Shown: positions 12,325 to 23,239, numbered from the stretch's first letter. The stretch: 64,000 nucleotides of DNA from Anisus vortex (GCA_949126835.1 OX421505.1:7448587-7512586); one strand, 5' to 3'. Notes: generated by a model from the letters alone, not told the origin. Numbers and translations: made by a program.

Positions 12325-12700
12325 ATCACAGACGCTCCTTCTATAATAAATATTCATTCTTGTGAATATTCTAGATTTATCCGTGGTCCGAGTATAGTAT
12401 TGCAATTGTGTTAGTGTTTTAAATTATATTAAGTTATTGCTTATCATAGTTTGTTCAGGTAATCCATTCTAAGTTCATATGACACTCGGGAAGATATAGA
12501 ACTTATATGCATTTGTTCTTGCACATGGGATAAAAAAATTGTTTTTTTTTTCTGCTTATGTTTTTCTGAGCATTCTAAAAGATTGATATTGTGTTGTATT
12601 TCTAAATTAGAATTTAATGCTATAATTTTTTTTACTACTTTACTAATTGCCTTTCTGTCCTCTAGTGTTTCAAGGTTTAGTGATTTGCCAAACACTGGAT
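12325..12700 (-). repeat. LINE 3' end, family L1x, long copy
   Basis: A minus-strand copy that extends further into the element than most others, to the TTTCAAGGTTTAGTGATTT word shared with 3860-3885. It ends about 80 bp before the first exon of the mannosyltransferase gene, so that gene's promoter region is largely LINE-derived. Confidence 0.65.
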
Positions 12701-12781
12701 ACAGTATGATGGAACACAAAAATAGGGACTCAAACTGGATATTTTCATAGACGATTCTAAATTTAAGACTCCAAAATCTCC

Positions 12782-13064
12782 ATGTCTAAGAAGCGAAAAT
12801 TGTCCAGGATGAAAACGACCCCCGTGCCGGACCATAGGAATGAATCGCACGCGGAACGCGAACCTGGAATCGCCAGCGCTAGCGCGGACAGGAGCGGACA
12901 GGAGGGCCAAGAGAAGGTGATTGAAGACGACGGACATATTATGTTACCTTCTTACTTACCTTGGGTGGTCGCTCTGGCGACGTCAGTGGTTCGTGTCGTC
13001 TACGTCACCAACCCGAAAAACTGGTGGGTGCTACACCCAGATGAAATTTTCCAGTCCATGGAAG
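12782..13064 (+). CDS. Mannosyltransferase exon 1
   Basis: The start is the first ATG of the open frame (MSKKRKLSR). The exon ends at GAAG|GTGAGT, phase 1, with the split Val codon completed by exon 2. A later in-frame Met (M10) is possible. The LINE-derived sequence upstream gives no clear promoter. Confidence 0.8.
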
Positions 13065-16000
13065 GTGAGTTTGATCTATTTTTTCTTTAGAAAAATTAAA
13101 TTTAGAAACAACAATTTATAGCGTAAAAACGTTGCTATTATTAGAAACAATCTGAACCCTTTAACCTGTGAGAGATCGGGTAGTGAAAAATCATTTAATA
13201 GCTATCTATTAGTCTAATGTCGGCAACCTTTTGGTAATAGACTGCCACGTTCGAATTCCTAATTCATTCAGGGTGCCAACAACTTAAAAGTCCATCTTCT
13301 CTAACACTCTATTGCCTCTTTTAGGGTCTAACGCGTGCCCATGAAAAAGAAAATCAATCTGCGTGCCATAGGTTGCCCATCCCTGTAATAGTCGACTTAC
13401 CTATGAATGTATCCTTCTATCGCTTTGTTCTTTTAATCTATATATTATAAGTAGAGACCGACCGAAACCAAATTTTTAGTTTCGGCCGAAAACGAAAACA
13501 TACCGGATATTATACATTGACTTTCGGCCGCAACCGAAGCCGAAACCGAATACCGGTCGGTCTCTAATTCTAAGTCTATACAATTTTCAATTTCTTCGGC
13601 TTTTCAATCTAGCCGTTTTCTCCAGCTCTCTTTCAATTTTCAATCTTCGTCACGCTATTTCATCCTCTCTCTCTCACTCTCTCTCACTCGCTCTCACTCT
13701 CTCTCCGTCTGTCTCTCTCCCTCTTGATTTATAGTATTAGCAACTTGTCCTTGTCACCAGAGCATGCAATTCATCCAAGTGTTAGTTGTGTGTCATACAA
13801 CTGTAAACCACTTTGCAAGGTTATGAACTGTATTGAAGTTAAAGTGTATTGAAATAACACCTGCATCTGTTCTTTTGTTAACTCATAGCGTTACATGTAT
13901 TTTTTTGGTCTACTTTTCACTGTCGGGAGATGTGTGGGTTAAATAAATACATTTAAGAGGGATTCTTAATATCTTTTCTACAGTTTTCTAAACATTAACC
14001 AAAAGAATTCCTTACAGATATGTGTTTGAAGACCTTTCAATTTCGATAATGTATTTTTTGTTTGTTTATGCCTTCCCCATCTTAGCATCAGAAACTGAAT
14101 AGTGGAAAGAAAGCGCAAAAAAATGCCGAATTCAAAAACACTTAAAATAATCATAATTATTATGAAATATAGAAATTACATGTAGTAGAAGTGTAAAATG
14201 TACGTAAGTAAAGTATTCCGTATGAAATATAGATATTACATGTAGTAGAAGTGTAAAATGTACGTAAGTAAAGTAATCCGTATGAAATATAGATATTACA
14301 TGTAGTAGAAGTGTAAAATGTACGTAAGTAAAGTATTCCGTATGAAATATAGATATTACATGTAGTAGAAGTGTAAAATGTACGTAAGTAAAGTATTCCG
14401 TCGGATCTAATGGATCCACGAGGGCCGGTGAAACAGCGTTCACTAGTTTCTGTTGCCACTGCATACTAGGAGGATTGTGTGGCCAGCACAATGCCCAGCC
14501 GTCTTTACTTTAAAGGCTTGACTGATTTACTTAAGTCACGTGACCCCATCCGAGCTGGTAGACTCTGGGAAACCCTCCAGACCCGAGAACAAATCCTAGC
14601 CTTCACCAGAATTTGAACACAGAACCCGGCACACCAGTTGAACGCGCTTCCGCTAGATAACCGTAACCGTGCTTGTACATATAGGACTATTATATAACCC
14701 TGTTACTAACAATAAACAGTACCAACATTTTTTTTTTGTTACAGAGGGGGAGGGTCTTTGAAACGATTAGTTAAAGTCATTGTCCCTAAGATGATTTCTA
14801 AACCTCAAACTATAACATCAAATCGTTAAGGAAATTTTTTTTGATGGATTAAGATAAAAAACATCAACATTTAACCCTTACAGTCCCGGTGCGTATATAG
14901 CAGAACTGAAGGCAGCATAGATAGAAGTAGGTCGGTACGGGAAGGGTTAAAACACAGTAATCGAGCAGAAAATCTAAAGAGCATAGAGCATACCCTACCT
15001 TACCCCGAGGCGCATGTTGAAATAATCAGGGCTATAAGGGAATATGACCCTCTTAACCCTTACAGTCCCGGGCGCGTATATAGCGGGACTGAAGATCATA
15101 GATAGAAAGTAGGTCGGTACAGGAAGGGTTAAATTACTTAAATCTTAAGTGTAGGCTACTATAAAGCCTTCATAGACACACACACTCGCAAAGACACACA
15201 TTTACATTTATACATATTCACATATACACACATACACATATATACACATACAGACACACAGACACACGTAAATACACACATACCGATATATACATATACA
15301 CACATATACACACCAACTTGCACACGCATACACACATTTATAAATATACACACAATATACCCACATTAACTCACATATAAATATACACACATAAACAAAG
15401 CTATACAAACATATTCCGATATACACATATACACACATTTACAAACAAATATCCACACATTCACTCCTACATACACATGCACACATAAACAAACATACAC
15501 ACACATATTCATATATATACACATAGACACACATATACAGAAATACACACATATTATGTACACAAATACACACATATTATGTACACACATTACACGCACA
15601 CATATATACATTAGAATAAGGTATTCTCATTTGCTCGGAATGTAAGACTTGAGGGCTTCAAAACGTACCTTAAATCCTGTGTACCCTATTACCTCACAGT
15701 AAATAGACCATAGAGCCCATTGAAGCACACAAAAAGAGAACAAGTCAATTGAACTTTTAAAATATTTCCTTTCTTTTGTGTAGCTTATGTCACTATACAA
15801 TCTCAATTAGCCCCTGAGCTAGGATCTAAAGAGCATTGTCTGAGTCTTAGTTAGCTTAGAGAATAGAGAACTAAGTTTATATCTAGAATTGAGATCTTAA
15901 GGAGTCAATTCAGTGCATAAAAAACGACCCATGTGAATCGGACCTTAGTAGACTGTACAATGGGTGGGAAGAAAACTGAACATAACATGTTCATAACATA

Positions 16001-19000
16001 ACATAACCTGTTTAAAGCTAGAATTGATATATCTTACCATCTAGGTATGTTGTTAACAGAGAGAAATTAAAGAGAGAATGATAGAGAGAGAGAGAAAGAA
16101 AGTAGAAGAGAGAATTGAACAAAATAAACCAATACGTCAATATAATAATAAATTAAGATTTCAATATAAACGCATGTATATAAAATTATCTATCTGTTTA
16201 GCTATCGAGTTATCTTTGTATGGCTATGTATCTGTCTGTCTGACTCTGTAATATCTGGTTTAATTGGTCAGAAAGGGCTAGCTTATGTGAAAACGTCGAC
16301 ACGCATATTTACGCCCAAAGTTTACAAACTAACAAACAAACAGACGATCAAATCGAACTGTAAAGAAACATTTTCTATCATATGTCCACACCACCAGCCC
16401 GCCCCCCTTTCGCCCCTTTTCCCTGCCATACCACAAAGTGGCGTTACAAAAAACTTGGGGTGCTAATAGGTTTAAAAAAATAAAAATGTGCGCGTATCCT
16501 TATCTTAGACCTTAGATCAGGGGTCGGGAACCCATGGCTTGCGAGCCAGATGTGGCTCTTTTCAAGGCTACATCTGGCTCGCAGAAAATGTTCGATTATT
16601 AACAAAATGTTTTAAAGACTTTTTGATCTACATATTAATTGATTATCAATATTTCATTCTACAAATGAGCTAAAGTCTACTGCAGCATCAGAAGACATAA
16701 TTATTGTACTTTTAGTGTTGAAATTACACAAAATGCACACATTTACTTGAATTTTAAGTTTTAAACATAGTGTATGGCTCTCACAGAATTACTTTTCAAA
16801 ATATGTGGTTTCCTTGGCTCTCTCAGACAAAAAGGTTCCCGACCCCTGACTTAGATGCTCCCACGATTTTGGGCCCAAAGACCCCCCCCCCTCCAACCCC
16901 ACACCACCTTCTCACACACCCACAACTGTCCCCGAGTCCCACACAAGTTGAAAATACTTTGTCCTAGAAACATGTTCTAATCTACACATGTTTGTTTATT
17001 CTTCAATACGGACGCTTGTTTGTAAGCAATCAGAGCGGCTGACAGAATGAAAGTTTGGAAGGAAGGACTGAGTATCAAATTGAATAGAAAGTTTCAAATA
17101 CGATCACGATTTCAAAGTGTTCTACTTTTTTTTATATATTTGTAACTGCCTCAGTATGGTTGCGTGGGAAAGGATTGTGTTTGGGGGTAGGGGACACAGT
17201 CAACCAGTCTTGTAAGTGGGTGTCTTATGTTCTGCTTTATTTAAATTTGAACAACAAGGTTATTTCTCTAACATCATTAAGTGGTTTAATTTTGTACATG
17301 TTTTATGTTTAATAAAGGTTTAAAGAGCACATTACAAGCAGAGTGTCGTTGTTGTTGTTGTTTTTTTGTACCTTATCTTATACATTACAGACGCTCCTTC
17401 TATAAAGAAGATTATTGCGTCCTGCGCTCATCTGTGGTCCGAGTCTAGTCAGGCATCTTTATTAACGTTTTAAATGATGTAAAGTAACTGGTTTTCCTGG
17501 TTTGTTCAGGCATCCAATTCCATGCCCGAATGCTGCCGAATGCCACTCGGGAAGAAAAAGTACTTATTTTAATTTGTTCTTTTATAAGGGATAAGGAACG
17601 TATTTGTGTATTTATGTTTATCTTAGAATTGCAACAGGATATATTGTGATGTATTTCTAAATTAGAGTTTAATGCTTTATGTTGTTGTTGTTGTTGTTTT
17701 TGTATGTAAGAAAGTTGAAGTATCTTTCTATTAGGATTTTTTTTTTCATTGTATGGGAGAGTGAAAAAATATAAATCAATAAGAGAAACACTTTAAAATA
17801 GTAAATCGTGGGTCCTATTTACAATAAGTTAATGTAAAGTAATATTAATTAACTACAAACATATTTCATCCCGAAATTTTATCCTATAGGAACGTAATCC
17901 ATGAATTGGGCTTTTTTAAACGGTTCATTTTTCCGGGAAAAGTTTTTCGTTTCTTTTGAGCATTGTGCTGGTCACACAATCCAGGTACAAAGCTAAGACT
18001 TGTCTTTCTTTTTCCGTCTCTGGAGAGTGTACTTTCATCTGGATGGGCATTGTATTGGCCACACAATCCAGGCAAAGAAGCAAAGAAATACATTCGGCCC
18101 AGGAATGTTGTTGAAATAGGCAGGGTACTCAACAACATTTCAGTCAGTTGCCATAACAAAAGACAATATTAAAACATTGGATAGGCCTAATGGGTGGGAC
18201 GCTATAATTTTCTGTATTGAAAGAATGGATGTGAATCGTACTATAATTTGAACATAAAATCACATGACATTTTTCCATTCACTCCATACAGTGGCCCACT
18301 CTGAAGTCTACGGCTACGGTCTGCGGCCCTACGAGTTCATGAGCCCAGCAACGGGGGACAACCTATCTCACTACCAGCTGGTCGAACAGCAGCTGGGCAT
18401 GCATGCCATGAGGTCCCCGCTGATGCCTCAGTTCTACATGTTGGTGGCCGCCCTTTGTAGTGTGCTGGGATTCGAACTGAACCCGTACATAGTAAGTATT
18501 GAGTTTGATTTTGCTAATAATAACGATACGTTTATTTATATAGCGCTGCCAATAGTAAGCCCAGAGCACATTTAACTCCGAGCATCAGAAACATACTAAG
18601 GCTAGATAAGTATACACACAATTATTTCTGATTACATCAGAGAACAAAGCGCTAATTGAGAAGTCTTAATGATTCAGTTAATTTTGGAAACTTGTTAGAA
18701 AATTGATGCTGATAAAGATATTTGTTCTAGACTGTGCATGAGGGTTCGTTCTCGATTAGAGACGTTAACTCAGACTGCAAGCATTTCGAGTACCTGAGGT
18801 TATAGGGCTTCTCATTACAAGTGTTTCTTATTACATGTTTATGAGAAAATCGTTTGTTTGTATAATAACTACAGTGAATAATCTGTAAGTTTTTTCCTCT
18901 TTTTATCACTGTATACCTACTTTTTGCACCCATCTGGAAAATTAGTGGAAGTTTAATAGATAAAAGTGATCGGTGAAAATTTTAAAGCGAGTGTAAATAA

Positions 19001-21325
19001 CACTATTACGGAAATTAACGCATGAAATAATCGATGAATTTGGAGTAATCCAGTTACAATAAATGCTCAAATATTAAATTCAAACAAAACTGACATTTTT
19101 TTCTTTATTTGAATTATTATTATTTTTTTTTTATAAAATTAAAGTTTTCTTTAATTTCTACTTTTCAGATGTGGAGAGTCATTCACGTGATGGTCACTTC
19201 CTGTCTTCCGGTGGCAATGTCAAAGTTTACGATGGCAGTCACTAAGTCCCCGGATGTCGGGAACATCGCTGCGGTGCTGTGCGCCCTGTCCTCCCACCTC
19301 AACGTCTTTGGTACCCACACGCTCGTGAACAGTTTCGTCTCGCCCTTTCTGTTCTGGGCGCTGGCTGCAGCCGTCAAAACCCTCGAAGAGAGCTGCCTTA
19401 CCAGTTCTAAGGTAGTTCCTGGAAATTGTGAAAGGGAAAACCCTGAAAAGCCTTTATCGGTATATGAAGGCCTCAATGGACATACCGCTTGTAGATACAC
19501 TTCAAATGGTCACGCTAATGGTAATACAAAGGATCATTTAAATGGTATTAGAAATGGGCATTCTATAGAGCTGTCAAATGGGCACTCTACTCAGAAGCAG
19601 TTTGAAAGAACCGTCCTGCAGAATGAAACGAATGATACCATGGAAGAAAGAACAAGGTCTACAAATAATTGTCATCTGCTAAGCGTCGACAAGAACAGCC
19701 ATCTCAGTCAACAGAATGATGAAATCGGAAAAGGCACCTGCCAAAACTCCAAGACTGACAACTCGTTTATTCACGACATCACTGCAATGGGCCCAACTTT
19801 GGACCTTAGAAAACATATTGCTGCGATCTCTCTAATATCTGGTTTAGTCCTGATCTTGTCCGTCTACATACGACCTGACGCAGTTCTGTTGGTCGCAATC
19901 TTCTGTGGCCCACCTCTTTCAGGGAAAAGTATTTTCAAATTAGCGAGAGATAGCAGCTGTCGGTGTTTTGTCTACGGAGGAGTTATCGGTCTTTCGATTG
20001 CCATTTGCAATGACACCTGGTTTTACGGGCGTTTCACACTGAGTCCAATGAACTGGGTCAACTTTAACGTCATCTCTGGCCGATCCGGGCACCTCTTTGG
20101 GGAGTCCGATTTCCTGTTTTATTTCCGGGACAGTTTCATCTATATATCATCCGTTGTTTATGTGTTCATAATTTTATTAGGATTTATTCTACTGCCGGCA
20201 ATATCGCTGCTAATTGATAACGTTTTCGAGGAAAAATTTAAGTATTTAATACATATTTCTAAGCAGCTAAAACTATACACGTCGAGCCTCGCTAACCTGC
20301 GCCATTTCCACAGGTTCACTGTGTATGCCGGTCTGCTGCTCGCCATTTATTCCTGCGCAGGCCACAAGGAAAAACGCTTTCTTCACGACGCCGTGGTACT
20401 GTCTCTAGCCTCCGCCGCTTGCGCCGTCGAGGCAGCTGTAGGTTCCGGACCCATCTCGCGTCTCTTTTCGAGACGAAAAACCCTCGCTGTCATCCTCTTG
20501 GCATTCGCCGCGATAGAATGGAATCGTTTCCAAAGCGCCTCCAGAAGCACCAATGAGGAATGGCCTTACAAAGTCGGCGAAAGAGATTTTTCCACCAACG
20601 AGTGCCTTCATTTTATATCTCAGCAGCGTGACGTCACGGGTCTCTTCATGGAGAAGAACATACTGGAGGCAGGTAGCTTCTCCATCCTGCACAAGAAAGT
20701 GCCGATGCTGTTTCTTTTCGGGAAGGTGCACATCGAATTCACCAGCAGTGACCTGATTTCTCAGAACCGATCCTGTTTTCACGGTGGAAATTGCAACGTG
20801 AGCTTTTACTCTCTGAACAGGGTATCGGACTTGATCCACGAGAGAAATCACGAATACTTAAAGAAAAAAATAATCGAATCCACCCATTACAACTACGCCA
20901 TCGTCTCGTCGGGAAAATCCTTTTTCTACCCGGCGTTTCATAAAGTGTTGGCGCGAAATAACATGTCGGTTTGGAGGCGGACGTTCGATGCTGAGGCAGA
21001 GAACGGGATGGCCAGGAGCTGCTCTCAAATACCGATAGGAGGTATCAATGCGACCATCATGGAGCTCGAGGCTGAGATTCTCAAACAGATGGGGAGCTAC
21101 TCAACCGCCCTGAGCCGGTTCGTGTCGGCCTTGGCCTTGGTGAAGTCGAAAGTTGAAATCTACGCCTCTATGGCGTTCTGCTATTTCAAGATGGGGGACG
21201 AGGCCCGGATGAATCAGGTTTTGAAAACGTGCATGGCCGCGTTCAACAAAGAGGACTGTTTGCAAGGGGCAAGGGTTCGAGTCTCGAATTTATTAATAAG
21301 TGGTCTGGACCTAACGTTAAAATGA
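12782..21325 (+). CDS. Family-22 (PIG-B/PIG-Z-like) mannosyltransferase, three exons
   Basis: Joining 12782-13064, 18292-18491 and 19169-21325 gives a continuous 879-residue protein. After a hydrophilic N-terminus comes a membrane segment (about 58-76). Next is HPDE at 85-88 in the context FQSMEVAHSEVYGYG, the lumenal acidic motif of GT22 dolichol-phosphate-mannose-dependent transferases. GT22 enzymes add mannose to GPI-anchor or N-glycan precursors in the ER. Several further hydrophobic segments and the GHKEKRF motif (559-565) fit the family. The sequence mixes PIG-Z-like (HPDExFQS) and PIG-B-like (VAHxxVxGYG, HKExRF) features, so no symbol is assigned. Oddities are a hydrophilic insert at about 238-376 with NGH repeats and a 260-residue C-terminal extension with two TPR-like hairpins (793-853). 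It is longer than human PIG-B or PIG-Z, which are roughly 550-580 residues. Confidence 0.85.
13214..13387. mobile_element. hAT-like MITE, degraded
   Basis: It begins TGTCGGCAACCTTTTGG and ends GGTTGCCCATCCCTG, an imperfect inverted pair, with AT-rich filler. It is related to the fragments at 10185, 39645 and 46925. No clean duplication was seen. Confidence 0.5.
13452..13566. mobile_element. 115-bp palindromic hAT MITE
   Basis: Ends TAGAGACCGACCG and CGGTCGGTCTCTA are perfect inverted repeats. The interior is built from TTTCGGCCGAAA-like palindromic pieces. The flanks ATTATAAG (13444-13451) and ATTCTAAG (13567-13574) match at 7 of 8 bases. Confidence 0.85.
14161..14400. repeat. 60-bp minisatellite, four copies
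   Basis: Four head-to-tail units begin TATGAAATATAG and end GTAAAGTATTCCG, differing at two or three positions. It abuts the 3' end of an S2 SINE (14401-14672, minus strand). Each unit contains the SINE's terminal CGGAATACTTTAC, so the array seems to have grown from the SINE tail plus flanking DNA. The 119- and 99-codon ORFs are artefacts. Confidence 0.9.
14401..14672 (-). repeat. tRNA-derived SINE, family S2, near full length
   Basis: Read on the minus strand: a degraded tRNA-like head near 14610-14670, then the body with GGATTTGTTCTCGGGT, AAGACGGCTGGGCATTGTGC, TGGCCACACAATCC and AGTGAACGCTGTTTCACC, and the end GATCCGACGG. The order is the same in copies at 25775, 33398 and 44572. Confidence 0.8.
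14871..14950 (+). mobile_element. 80-bp TTAA MITE, copy 1
   Basis: It starts TTAACCCTTACAGTCCCGG and ends TCGGTACGGGAAGGGTTAA. The outer TTAACCCTT/AAGGGTTAA are perfect inverted repeats. TTAA at both ends suggests a piggyBac-type insertion site. Confidence 0.8.
15053..15132 (+). mobile_element. 80-bp TTAA MITE, copy 2
   Basis: Same element and orientation as the copy 100 bp upstream, with a few substitutions and small indels in the middle. TTAA is at both ends. Confidence 0.8.
15170..15612. repeat. CA/TA-rich (CACATA)n-like tract
   Basis: Irregular ACACACATA/ATATACACA sequence with a local duplication of ACACATATTATGTACACA near 15545-15585. The VCVYVCICVYM-type ORFs on the minus strand are artefacts. 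Confidence 0.85.
16518..16848. mobile_element. 331-bp hAT-type MITE
   Basis: Ends CAGGGGTCGGGAACC and GGTTCCCGACCCCTG are perfect inverted repeats. They are flanked by CCTTAGAT and ACTTAGAT (7 of 8). An internal palindrome (GAGCCAGATGTGGCTC / CATCTGGCTCGC) lies near the left end. It has no ORF. Confidence 0.9.
17374..17690 (-). repeat. LINE 3' end, family L1x
   Basis: A clear minus-strand copy: ACAGACGCTCCTTCTATAAA at the tail side, then GCGTCCTGCGCTCATC, ending in the TTTCTAAATTAGAGTTTAAT word. Confidence 0.75.
17940..18080 (+). repeat. Two S2 SINE core fragments
   Basis: GCATTGTGCTGGTCACACAA near 17960 and GCATTGTATTGGCCACACAA near 18046 are both the S2 core segment, about 86 bp apart. 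This suggests local duplication of a decayed SINE. Confidence 0.55.
18292..18491 (+). CDS. Mannosyltransferase exon 2
   Basis: Acceptor ACTCCATACAG|TG, donor CCGTACATA|GTAAGT, phase 0 exit. It encodes the conserved segment from AHSEVYGYGLRPYEF to ELNPYI directly after the HPDE motif, so the join to exon 1 is well supported. Confidence 0.88.
18492..19168 (+). other. Mannosyltransferase intron 2
   Basis: 677 bp, GTAAGT to CTACTTTTCAG, AT-rich, with no recognised element. Confidence 0.8.
19169..21325 (+). CDS. Mannosyltransferase exon 3 (terminal)
   Basis: The acceptor is TTTCAG|ATG at 19169. The upstream 20 codons of the open frame are intronic. One exon of 718 codons holds most of the membrane segments, the NGH-repeat insert, the GHKEKRF motif and the lumenal or cytosolic C-terminal region with TPR-like repeats. 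The stop TGA is at 21323-21325. Confidence 0.88.
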   Translation: MWRVIHVMVTSCLPVAMSKFTMAVTKSPDVGNIAAVLCALSSHLNVFGTHTLVNSFVSPFLFWALAAAVKTLEESCLTSSKVVPGNCERENPEKPLSVYEGLNGHTACRYTSNGHANGNTKDHLNGIRNGHSIELSNGHSTQKQFERTVLQNETNDTMEERTRSTNNCHLLSVDKNSHLSQQNDEIGKGTCQNSKTDNSFIHDITAMGPTLDLRKHIAAISLISGLVLILSVYIRPDAVLLVAIFCGPPLSGKSIFKLARDSSCRCFVYGGVIGLSIAICNDTWFYGRFTLSPMNWVNFNVISGRSGHLFGESDFLFYFRDSFIYISSVVYVFIILLGFILLPAISLLIDNVFEEKFKYLIHISKQLKLYTSSLANLRHFHRFTVYAGLLLAIYSCAGHKEKRFLHDAVVLSLASAACAVEAAVGSGPISRLFSRRKTLAVILLAFAAIEWNRFQSASRSTNEEWPYKVGERDFSTNECLHFISQQRDVTGLFMEKNILEAGSFSILHKKVPMLFLFGKVHIEFTSSDLISQNRSCFHGGNCNVSFYSLNRVSDLIHERNHEYLKKKIIESTHYNYAIVSSGKSFFYPAFHKVLARNNMSVWRRTFDAEAENGMARSCSQIPIGGINATIMELEAEILKQMGSYSTALSRFVSALALVKSKVEIYASMAFCYFKMGDEARMNQVLKTCMAAFNKEDCLQGARVRVSNLLISGLDLTLK

Positions 21326-22200
21326 TAAAGTTCAAATGTCACATTATTAGAGAGTCTCTTTATTTATATTTAGTCCTCTAAACTCTACAAAAATACTTTA
21401 TTTACAACAGAGTATCACTGACATATCGTGTGCAATTTTTATTTGCATAAAATTATAAGCAAACATTTTAGTTTCTCTAATATATATTATTGAACAGTTC
21501 ATTCAGCATTGTTAATTGAATACTCTCTACTATGGTTTCGATGGTTTCTTATTGTGAATAGGTTATGAAAAATGTGAATGTCACTTCATTGTGTTATTTA
21601 TATGCTGTTACTACTACCGCCTTTGTGTGGAAAAATGCGGACTTCCAGACGTTTTTCCTGTACAGTACTTAAGTTTTGATGTTCAGAGATTTCGACATTA
21701 AGAGTACAGTCTAAAACAATCTCTTACTTTCAGTGTTTGAATCGGCCTGTGTGTTGTGTTATACCCCAATGACCCATATGTTTAATTCATGCTTATTTAA
21801 GTTGCATGATGATTTTCATGATTTAGTTAATTGATTTATTTTGTTTGTCGAATGTAGGTTTTCTCTTAACATTCGCCATTTTGGGTTTAAAGGGCGAATT
21901 GTTAAGTTTGGTATTGTTCAGAGATTTCGACATTTCGAGTACAGTCTAAATCAATCTCCTACTTTCAGTGTAAATATAAGAGTGATGTAAGTTATAATTG
22001 ACGTTGGTAGTTTTACACTATTTAATATGTTATTTATTAACAACGACATTTGGAGTTTATAATTAACTTATGGCGGCTGGATACTACTGGATAGCAAAGT
22101 CTCACAAGCTTGACATACTGGGTTTAACCCATCGTGCACGCAATAGGAAATTTTTAAAAAATCAACCGCCGAGCCCAGCACACAGATAATGGATACGCGG
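21326..22200 (+). other. Mannosyltransferase 3' flank with a dispersed duplicate
   Basis: A ~57-bp segment (GTTCAGAGATTTCGACATT ... CTTACTTTCAGTGT) occurs at about 21681-21738 and again at about 21916-21972 with few changes. No canonical AATAAA is close to the stop, so the transcript end is undefined. Confidence 0.6.
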
Positions 22201-22214
22201 TGTATTTTTGCAGC

Positions 22215-22400
22215 CTTTTCTGTAAAACTAGAGCAAGCGGTCTATCTCGTTATACCGGTAGTCTTTGATAATGCTTTGTATTAATGTACACCGGAAAACT
22301 TAAGGAAGGACGTATTGAAGGCCGAGCGTGCGCAAGCTACTATTCAGCTCTAAAAATAGAACAAACGGTCCATCTTATTATAGTCTTTGATTTGACAATA
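22215..22400. repeat. Two termini of the CAAAGACTATAAT MITE family
   Basis: AGAGCAAGCGGTCTATC...TAGTCTTTGATAA (about 22222-22272) and AGAACAAACGGTCCATC...TAGTCTTTGATTTG (about 22358-22396) are right ends of the MITE found complete at 30058-30350. Confidence 0.55.
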
Positions 22401-22652
22401 ATTTGCCATAAAAATGTTTTATAAAATTTACCAAAGCTGTGTCTCTGTTTTTCTTTTAGTGGTCTTTTTCTATAGCGTTTCTTTGCATCGCCTGTTGTTG
22501 TTTTTTATAGAGTTCAACTTAGTGTATTATTCTTTATTTAAGTGTCTACTACGTCTTTATTCCATGTGTCAATGACGTGTCATTATGTAGTCAAGAACAA
22601 ACTTATATACGTTATTATTATCCCAGACAGTCATACGGACATGGAAAATGTT

Positions 22653-22895
22653 ATCTTATACATTTTAGACGCTCATTCTATAACGAAGGTTATTGCGTCC
22701 TACGCAGTTAGTAATTTCAGTTAAGTTACTGGTTTTCCTGGTTCGTTTAGGCTGCCACTCGTGAAGAATGAGTACTTATATGCATTTGATCTCGCATAAG
22801 GGATAAGGAAAGTGTTTTTGTTCTCCTTGTGTTTGTCAAAAATATGTAAAAGATTGTTTTTGTGTTGCATTTATAAATTAGAATTTAATGCCTTA
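22653..22895 (-). repeat. LINE 3' end, family L1x
   Basis: A minus-strand copy with an internal deletion in the 3' UTR part. It keeps the GCATTTGATCTCGCATAAGG coding end and the TAAATTAGAATTTAATGCC word. Confidence 0.65.
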
Positions 22896-22916
22896 CTTAT
22901 TATTACAACTTTACAT

Positions 22917-23022
22917 ACCAGGAAAACCAGTAACCTTATATCACCAGACTAGACTCAAACCTCAAATAAGCGTAGGACGCAATAATCTTCTGTATAGAAA
23001 AAGTGTCTACAAGATATAAGAA
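22917..23022 (+). repeat. LINE 3' end, family L1x, inverted neighbour
   Basis: A short plus-strand tail (CAGGAAAACCAGTAACC ... GCGTAGGACGCAATAATC) facing the copy just upstream. The two could form a hairpin in RNA. Confidence 0.6.
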
Positions 23023-23239
23023 TGTGACCCACCATTCAATTTATTTTAAAATCATACTATTTTATTGTTAAATGTCTAGCCTACACACGACAATAAATGT
23101 GTTAGTATATCTATTTAGTTCCAGGGAAAATGAAAAGATTGACCATTAGAAACTATACATGATTAAAGCTAACATAAAAAATCACTTCGACTTCAGACAA
23201 GATGTAACATAGTGTCAATAATGTGGACCCGAATGTCAC

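Larger units (their letters stand above)
13065..18291 (+). other. Mannosyltransferase intron 1, transposon-filled
   Basis: A 5.2-kb intron between GTGAGT and CCATACAG. It contains at least three hAT MITEs, two TTAA MITEs, an S2 SINE with a minisatellite, a CA/TA-rich tract and a LINE end, listed separately. Confidence 0.8.

Noticed and set aside
12677..12937. 86-codon minus-strand ORF overlapping mannosyltransferase exon 1
   Set aside because: Shadow of the GC-rich exon. No motif and no support.
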